Assembly (NCBI GenBank): GCA_039654915.1
Contig: CM077599.1
Location: 10,790,501-10,854,500, forward strand
From: Aquilaria yunnanensis
Taxonomy: Eukaryota > Streptophyta > Magnoliopsida > Malvales > Thymelaeaceae
DNA: 64,000 nucleotides
Reading direction: 5' to 3'
Under the pieces are notes generated by a model. It saw nothing but the letters and a program-made list of their open reading frames with translations, searched no databases and was not told the DNA's origin. How positions within the stretch are numbered: position 1 is the stretch's first letter; every line of letters begins with the position of its first letter. Positions 59,199-64,000 of the stretch are shown here, in pieces. Both the position numbers and the translations under genes were made by a program.

Positions 59199-59612
59199 GT
59201 GCCAAACTTAGATACGTCCGTTCTGACTGATGTTTCATGCATTTTCCGTGATCGAAACGGTTCCTCGGATGCCAGTTCAGATGACAGAAAGCCTGTGAAC
59301 CTTCCTCCACAAGTTAAAACTAAAGGGGTGTGGATAAAGCAGAGCAAAAGCAAATTATGGAATGGAGTATGAAGCTCTGGAAATTGGGATGGCCAACCAA
59401 GGTAGGTGAAATAGCCTGCATTGCCTTTAACTGCTGGAAAGCAAAAATCGGTACTTCCTGTCGAATTGGTTATCTCAGGCCAAGGTCCACTTCCTGCCTC
59501 CCTGCTTCTTTCCAGCCATGAGCATGAAGAATTGCACAAGGTCTTGGCTTACGCTGATTTCTTTTCATCTGTTTGTGAAAATATCCCCTGGTACAAGTTG
59601 AATAACAGATGA
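59199..59612 (+). pseudogene. Coding-like remnant, unidentified
   Basis: The plus strand from 59199 to a TGA at 59370-59372 is open for 57 codons and looks like protein: a polar stretch RDRNGSSDASSDDRKP, then VNLPPQVKTKGVWIKQSKSK. Further open pieces follow in other frames: 59330-59521, which includes KLWKLGWPTK, and a stretch ending about 59612, which includes HEHEELHKVLAYADFF. Frame changes between plausible pieces suggest either a decayed gene or short exons separated by introns. The minus strand also has a 149-codon open frame (59090-59539), so strand is not certain. I do not recognise the family. Confidence 0.3.
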
Positions 59613-60000
59613 ATAATCATGGTTATCTTTTCTCTTTTCCCCTCAATCTGGCCAAGGCTCCAACTTTGTTACACATTGTTCTAAGCTAGACCAGCACGTA
59701 GCAAATTTGGTTAGGAGTTGTTAACATACAGAAGCTGAGAGACCAAAATCTGGTAGTTATATGTTCTTAATGTGACAGAAGTCTGGGAGAAATGTAAATT
59801 CAAATGGAAAGAAGGATAATTGGCAATCGATCTAATTGAGCAGTGACAAAAGTAACCCAACTTTTCTTGATTAAGAGATCTTGAACAAAAGAAACTTTGG
59901 TCTTGATGACAATATTGGTGGTGGTCTTTGCTTTACACAGATGACCAGGTACCGATAGCTTACAAGATACCGATTATTTTTACACAATCAAGTGCCTTCA

Positions 60001-60201
60001 TCAACAAGGTACAAACCGATCCATGAGCAAACAAAGCGTTGTCTCGGACATTGGAGATTCATCAAGAGCATCTCTGATGCCATCTCTAGCTTCCTTCTCT
60101 CCAACCCTCTGCTCCTTGGCTGCTGAAATCAGCTTCTTCTTGTTAATCTTCTCTTTGAGCTTGGCTAGCTCGTTCGTACACACCTCCGCTAGTGCAGACA
60201 T
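60001..60201 (-). CDS. Small unidentified protein, paralogue 1
   Basis: A 66-aa product: MSALAEVCTNELAKLKEK at the N-terminus, a lysine-rich middle with KKKLISAAKEQ, a charged stretch, then PMSETTLCLLMDRFVPC. It shares with the product of 60789-61040 the start MSAL.(E/D)(V/I)....(E).(K/R)KL(K/R)EK and the end SE.(T/S)L..L(M/L)D, the middle being variable. Conservation at both ends of two neighbouring frames argues that both are real genes. There is no signal peptide, membrane segment or known motif; the N-terminal third could form an amphipathic helix. A TATA-like box lies about 95 bp upstream. I do not recognise the family and infer no function. Confidence 0.65.
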   Translation of the reverse strand: MSALAEVCTNELAKLKEKINKKKLISAAKEQRVGEKEARDGIRDALDESPMSETTLCLLMDRFVPC

Positions 60202-60292
60202 TCTTCAACCTGCTGAGAGGAGTTAGTTTTAAAACTACTTCTTCTTCTTTTCTCTCTTTAATGGGATTGTGAGCTAAGCCTAGCCGACAGTG

Positions 60293-60298
60293 TTTATA
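60293..60298 (-). promoter_or_regulatory. TATA box of small paralogue 1
   Basis: On the minus strand CCATATAAACAC, with TATAAA at these positions, 92 bp upstream of the ATG. The leader would be about 60 nt and contains a GAAGAAGAAG run. Confidence 0.65.
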
Positions 60299-60301
60299 TG
60301 G

Positions 60302-60788
60302 AGCGAGGGAGGGAGGATGCTCTGGTTTCTAACCAGAGACTCGATTTCCTTGACCTGGTCCAGAAAACGGTGTGTGGTGGCCAGGAAATGCCCAAATAAT
60401 TGCGAAGGATATACTGTTCTGAATATTCGAAATTAAAATCCGTACGAAACTTCCAAATTACAGGTCTTAAATGGTTTTCGTGTTCCCTCTGCCAAAGTTT
60501 CTACTTCACGTGGCCACAAGCTAACCAACAAACTACGGAATTCGGGAATGGGACCCCTCGAATCTGTGGACTTGATCCCTCTGCTGGAACTTGCTCAGCA
60601 GCTATTTTTGACACAAGTTCTCTTCAAGCCTAATTTCACTTGTTCATTCAGCAACAACATCTCCGATTAGCATCACAGATCGCATTTTCATATGAACAAC
60701 GATCTTTTCAACACTAAAGCTACATAGATAAAAGTGAAAAGGAACTGGGAAAAACACAAACAGACAACTTTTACATTATAAGTATTGT
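60302..60788. other. Spacer between the two small genes
   Basis: Promoter region of paralogue 1 and presumed 3' UTR of paralogue 2. The open frame at 60400-60633 (plus) has no motif. The separate TATA boxes show that the pair is not co-transcribed. Confidence 0.45.
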
Positions 60789-61040
60789 TCAAGCGCAGAT
60801 AATATCGAGGAGCATGAAAAGAGAAGCCTCAGAGGGAAGGTCCGGAGCGAACTTGAAGCGCATGACTCGTTTAGAGAAGGCTTGCACCAACCCAGTTGGG
60901 TTGCTTTGTGCTGGTGGCTTGACCATCTGAATCTGAGTTGACTCGGCTCCAGCTTGGCTAGGACCACCAGATAGAAGGGTCTGGCCCTTCTCCCGCAGCT
61001 TGCGTTGTTCACTTGTCCAAATATCTACCAGAGCAGACAT
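60789..61040 (-). CDS. Small unidentified protein, paralogue 2
   Basis: An 83-aa product: MSALVDIWTSEQRKLREKGQ, then a Ser/Gly/Gln-rich linker, a more basic segment with LVQAFSKRVMRFK, and the end LPSEASLFMLLDIICA. Start and end match the 66-aa product of 60001-60201 while the centre is about 17 residues longer here. The ATG at 61040 has a strong context (GCCATGTC). A TATA box sits about 136 bp upstream. No transmembrane helix or signal peptide is evident; the hydrophobic tail is short. The gene appears intronless. I do not recognise a named family; a small plant-specific protein is most likely. Confidence 0.75.
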   Translation of the reverse strand: MSALVDIWTSEQRKLREKGQTLLSGGPSQAGAESTQIQMVKPPAQSNPTGLVQAFSKRVMRFKFAPDLPSEASLFMLLDIICA

Positions 61041-61175
61041 GGCTGAAAAATCTACGGGGGCTGGCCAGAGCGGACAACGAAGTTGTAACCAGAAACAAAA
61101 ATCAACCTTGAGATATTTGAGGGCTTGCTTTATGGATGATATTTTAGCTTTGGGCGGATTAGACGTTGCTTGCGG

Positions 61176-61183
61176 TTTTTATA
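61176..61183 (-). promoter_or_regulatory. TATA box of small paralogue 2
   Basis: On the minus strand CTATAAAAACC, with TATAAAAA at these positions, 136 bp upstream of the ATG at 61040, giving a leader of about 105 nt. Confidence 0.75.
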
Positions 61184-61909
61184 GAGATTAAGATGTTTGA
61201 TTTGGGTTCTGGCTGGGCATTTTGATTTGCATGTATCCATGGTTTTCAAAACTAGATACACACAGGCTGTGCCTGTGTGTACCAAGCCGGGCAGGATATT
61301 TTCGCGTGCGACAAAACAGGCTGCTCCAAGATATTTACTAGCCGGTGCCCGACTGCCCGTCGGTTTAAAGTTCTGTACACAGTTTTTTGCGCCACTCGTT
61401 CTTATCTTGTAACTACAACTGTTTCTTCCAAAGAGTTCTATATTTTTTGTTTTATTTGCCCATTTATATTTCATGGAAATATCTTATAGTAATATATTTT
61501 ATAATAATATATTACTCCCTCGACACAAAAAAATAATCAGTATTTTTTTTATTGACCCAAAAAGAATGACCTGTTTAATTTAATATCTCATTTAAACTTC
61601 CCCTGGATAAAACTGGAAATTGTACAAAACTAAAAAAAAAAAATATTAATCATTGTTCATATTTTCACTACACAAAATTTAAAAGTAAAATTATTTTGAC
61701 TTTACGATAAAAATTAAAAAATAATATGAATTATATAAATCATATTCTCCGTGCAAAAAAAAAAATACATTTTCCAAAATGAAACGGAAATGATATACTA
61801 TAAGTTAGTGCCACTTGTACTTTGACATTATAATACGGTAGCAAAGCGACAAAAAAACTTTTAACTCTCCCTCACTCTTTTTCCTCACCAGTTTGGCAAG
61901 TGCGGCCTA
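61184..61909. other. Intergenic, possible MITE fragment
   Basis: Upstream region of paralogue 2. At 61513 'tactccctcgacacaaaaaa' resembles a Stowaway-type left end, but no matching right end is found, so it may be a truncated or solo end. No gene is supported. Confidence 0.4.
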
Positions 61910-62395
61910 AAGCGCCTTTTGCCTCATAAACTTTATCAGCTAGGACCTTTTGCCCTCTATATTTTAATTCGGTCTGACTCGTCTTTCAAACTTTGTAAAT
62001 TGGAACATATTACCTGATTGGTCCAATTAAATGAAAAATATATACTAAAATGAGAATAAAAAAAATTGAATGGCTAACTAAATTATTTGTCCAAAGGTTG
62101 ACTCTTGTGAGGAAACAATGATAAGTCTTAACACAGATTTATAGGTGAAGATAAGGGAAAGATGGACAATTTTAAATGTGAAACTGAAGCCTTTGTACTT
62201 ATTATTTGCTCATAAGGGTCAACCATTGGACAAATGATTTAGTTAGCCCTTCAGTTCTCCTTTTATTTTTATTTTAGTACATATTCTCCCCTTAACCGGA
62301 TTAAGGGGATAAAAGGTCCCAGTTTACAAAGTTTCAGCGGCGAGTCAAACCAAGTTGAAGTCCGGGGATAAAAGGTCCAAGTTGGCAAAATCTAG
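61910..62395. mobile_element. TIR element, about 485 bp
   Basis: The left arm and the reverse complement of the right arm align for most of their length. Matching blocks are 'ctaggaccttttgccctc/cttggaccttttatcccc', 'cggtctgactcg/tggtttgactcg', 'aaactttgtaaattgg/aaactttgtaaactgg', 'tatatactaaaatgagaata/tatgtactaaaataaaaata' and 'ggctaactaaattatttgtccaa'. The arms nearly meet, leaving a core of about 100 bp, so this is close to a foldback MITE. Confidence 0.7.
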
Positions 62396-64000
62396 ATCTA
62401 TCCATGACGTCTTTCATCTGTCACCGTTGGATTTCCCATTGTTTAATTTTCTCTTTCGATAGAAATAATTGTTTTGTGCATTGTGAAAACTAAAAATGAG
62501 ATTTTAAATTTTAATTAGGTAAAAATCTCAAAATTTGCTGTTCATGTTTTAGATTGAGTTCAAATTGCTAATAATTTTTTTTTTGTTTGTATCTACTACT
62601 AATGTTTTAAAATGGTTCAAATGTGTCACAAAAGTTTCAAATTATGAGTAGATATGCACTACTCATTAAAAAACTAACGGAAAACGTTAAAAGTAAGAAA
62701 GTTTGAAATTTTTTTTGTGATAATACAACTTTTAGCAAACTTCAAGTGTTTTAGATAATTAATTGTAAGAAATCATTTTCTCTCTCTTTCTCGTGCATAT
62801 CGACCAACTATTATAGGTTGTTTGGAGATTTTTCAACCACAATCCGTGGCGATTGATGAAAATTTCAAGATTTTAAATGTTGTTACAATGTTCAATTCTT
62901 CTTTGTCTCCCTTTCAAGCCTTTTACAAGTCATATTTTCAAGTTTCTACCAGATTTTTGTAGATTGATATTTAAAGTTCAAAAAACCTAAACTTTTGTTT
63001 TAATTTATGGGTTTTCAGTTTCAAATTTTTAGGGGTTTGGTTTTGAGTGTGAGGATGAGGTTTTGGGCTTTGATCATGATGGAGTCTTAGTCATTGATGG
63101 ATATATGTGAGTTCACACACCTCATTTGTCAGAGGCCTGCCTTCTAAAGGTTTAGGTCCAAACATTCTACCCGGGCATAAACATGGGAATTAGGGCATAA
63201 TTCCCCCTGTTTAAGGGTAAAAGGTTCATGATTAGGTAGTCAAATAAAAGTTAGACATGGGGAACTACTATTCAATCGAGGGAAGGGAAAGGTTTTAGCC
63301 TACCTATCTTGATAATGATAAGACCTTATAAAATAACAGGAGCTACTGAGAGCTTATTAAGTAAGATCAGTGGCAAGGTGGAGGGAGAACAGAAGAGTTA
63401 TGGCTTGGAACAGCATGGACGGGCAACTGCCTGCTGAAGATTGTTTCTGGACTAGGCTCATAAAAGGTGGTGTGAGGGTAACATGATTTTAATGTCGTGG
63501 GGGGACAATAGAATTGCTGTATGTTGATGACGATTGGATGACTGGTTAAGTATAAAAAAAAAATTTACTAGTTAATTTAAGCGCATTCTAAAATATTAGT
63601 GGAAAATTTGATATTTTTCTTATAAGAAAAAATCCGAAATGCTCAAGGATTTCAAAATATGCTATTTTACCATTTTCTGTTATTTTTTAACAGTTAGTGG
63701 CACATTTGAACCATTTTAAAATATTAGTGGTAGAATTGAAAAAAAAATTAGTGGCAAATTTGAGCTTATCCCCAAACATTAGTGACAAATTTGAGATTTT
63801 TTTCTTTTAATTAAAATAGTAACTAGTTTCATAACCCGTCTAACGGACAAGATAATAGTTCATATAAAAATGTAATTAGAAAAGTATAATTAATTTTTTT
63901 AACTATAAGTACTTGGGTTAATTATAATTTACCTTGAGATTTAAGTAATATTACATTGTGTCATTCATATTTCAAGAATATACACTTTGCTCCCTACTTT
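62396..64000. other. Intergenic, no gene seen
   Basis: AT-rich. The word 'attagtggcaaatttgag' recurs three or four times at 63585-63800 as a short degenerate repeat. No open frame of note. Confidence 0.45.

Noticed and set aside
59090..59539. 149-codon minus-strand open frame
   Set aside because: It begins inside a sequence with coding-like words on the opposite strand and ends next to the 730-bp repeat; no recognisable domain. Kept only as uncertainty about strand for the 59199-59612 remnant.
61513..61800. Possible Stowaway-type MITE
   Set aside because: Only a left-end-like sequence is seen; a second similar end at about 61750 has the same orientation, so no inverted pair can be made.
1..64000. 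CRISPR arrays, bacterial operons, riboswitches, integrated viral genes
   Set aside because: No regularly spaced repeat-spacer array, no clustered same-strand prokaryotic genes and no viral replication or capsid motifs; the sequence is plant nuclear DNA.

Overview
This is nuclear DNA of a flowering plant. The signs are AT-rich spacers, plant transposon types (long-TIR Mutator-like, CACTA, hAT-like and Stowaway-like elements, LINEs), single-domain plant B3 proteins, a JINGUBANG-type WD40 gene and an eukaryotic tRNA-Ile(AAU) gene. The species cannot be named from the sequence.

The window is gene-poor. I support five likely protein genes and one tRNA gene: a 117-aa B3-domain protein (9622-9975, minus), a 140-aa B3-domain protein (39932-40354, minus), tRNA-Ile (47184-47257, minus), an intronless 466-aa WD40 protein of the JINGUBANG type (55267-56667, plus), and two small related unidentified proteins in tandem (60001-60201 and 60789-61040, minus). 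No operon-like organisation exists. The two B3 genes may be distant duplicates and the small pair is a local tandem duplication.

Region by region. 1-9.6 kb holds a 1.5-kb long-TIR element with a palindromic MITE inside it, a T-rich/A-rich foldback-like repeat, a second long-TIR element, a minus-strand retrotransposed 3' end and a small CACTA element with a GAA target duplication. 9.6-10.2 kb holds B3 gene 1. 11.8-24 kb is a chain of TIR elements, one carrying a nitrate/peptide-transporter (NPF) fragment, plus tandem repeats and MITEs. 24.2-29.5 kb looks like one CACTA-type element broken by two hAT-like insertions. 29.5-39.1 kb has a decayed LINE, more TIR elements and MITEs, an hAT-like element and another CACTA element. 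39.9-40.4 kb holds B3 gene 2. 42-44.5 kb holds a 730-bp dispersed repeat and a Mutator-like element with a perfect 9-bp target duplication. 47.2 kb holds the tRNA. 49.6-54.1 kb holds three products of LINE activity, two of them with intact 16-17-bp target duplications. 55-61 kb is the gene-bearing end, interrupted by the second copy of the 730-bp repeat. 61.9-62.4 kb has one more TIR element.

The strongest unusual signals are structural: at least ten non-autonomous elements with long, diverged inverted repeats around GC-richer cores; a captured NPF fragment; a LINE whose 5' truncation removed exactly the start of the catalytic core; and several repeat families recurring two to four times in 64 kb. 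I found no convincing new biochemical system. The most promising undescribed coding item is the pair of small paralogues at 60-61 kb. Element boundaries and target duplications were read by eye, and identities are estimates.
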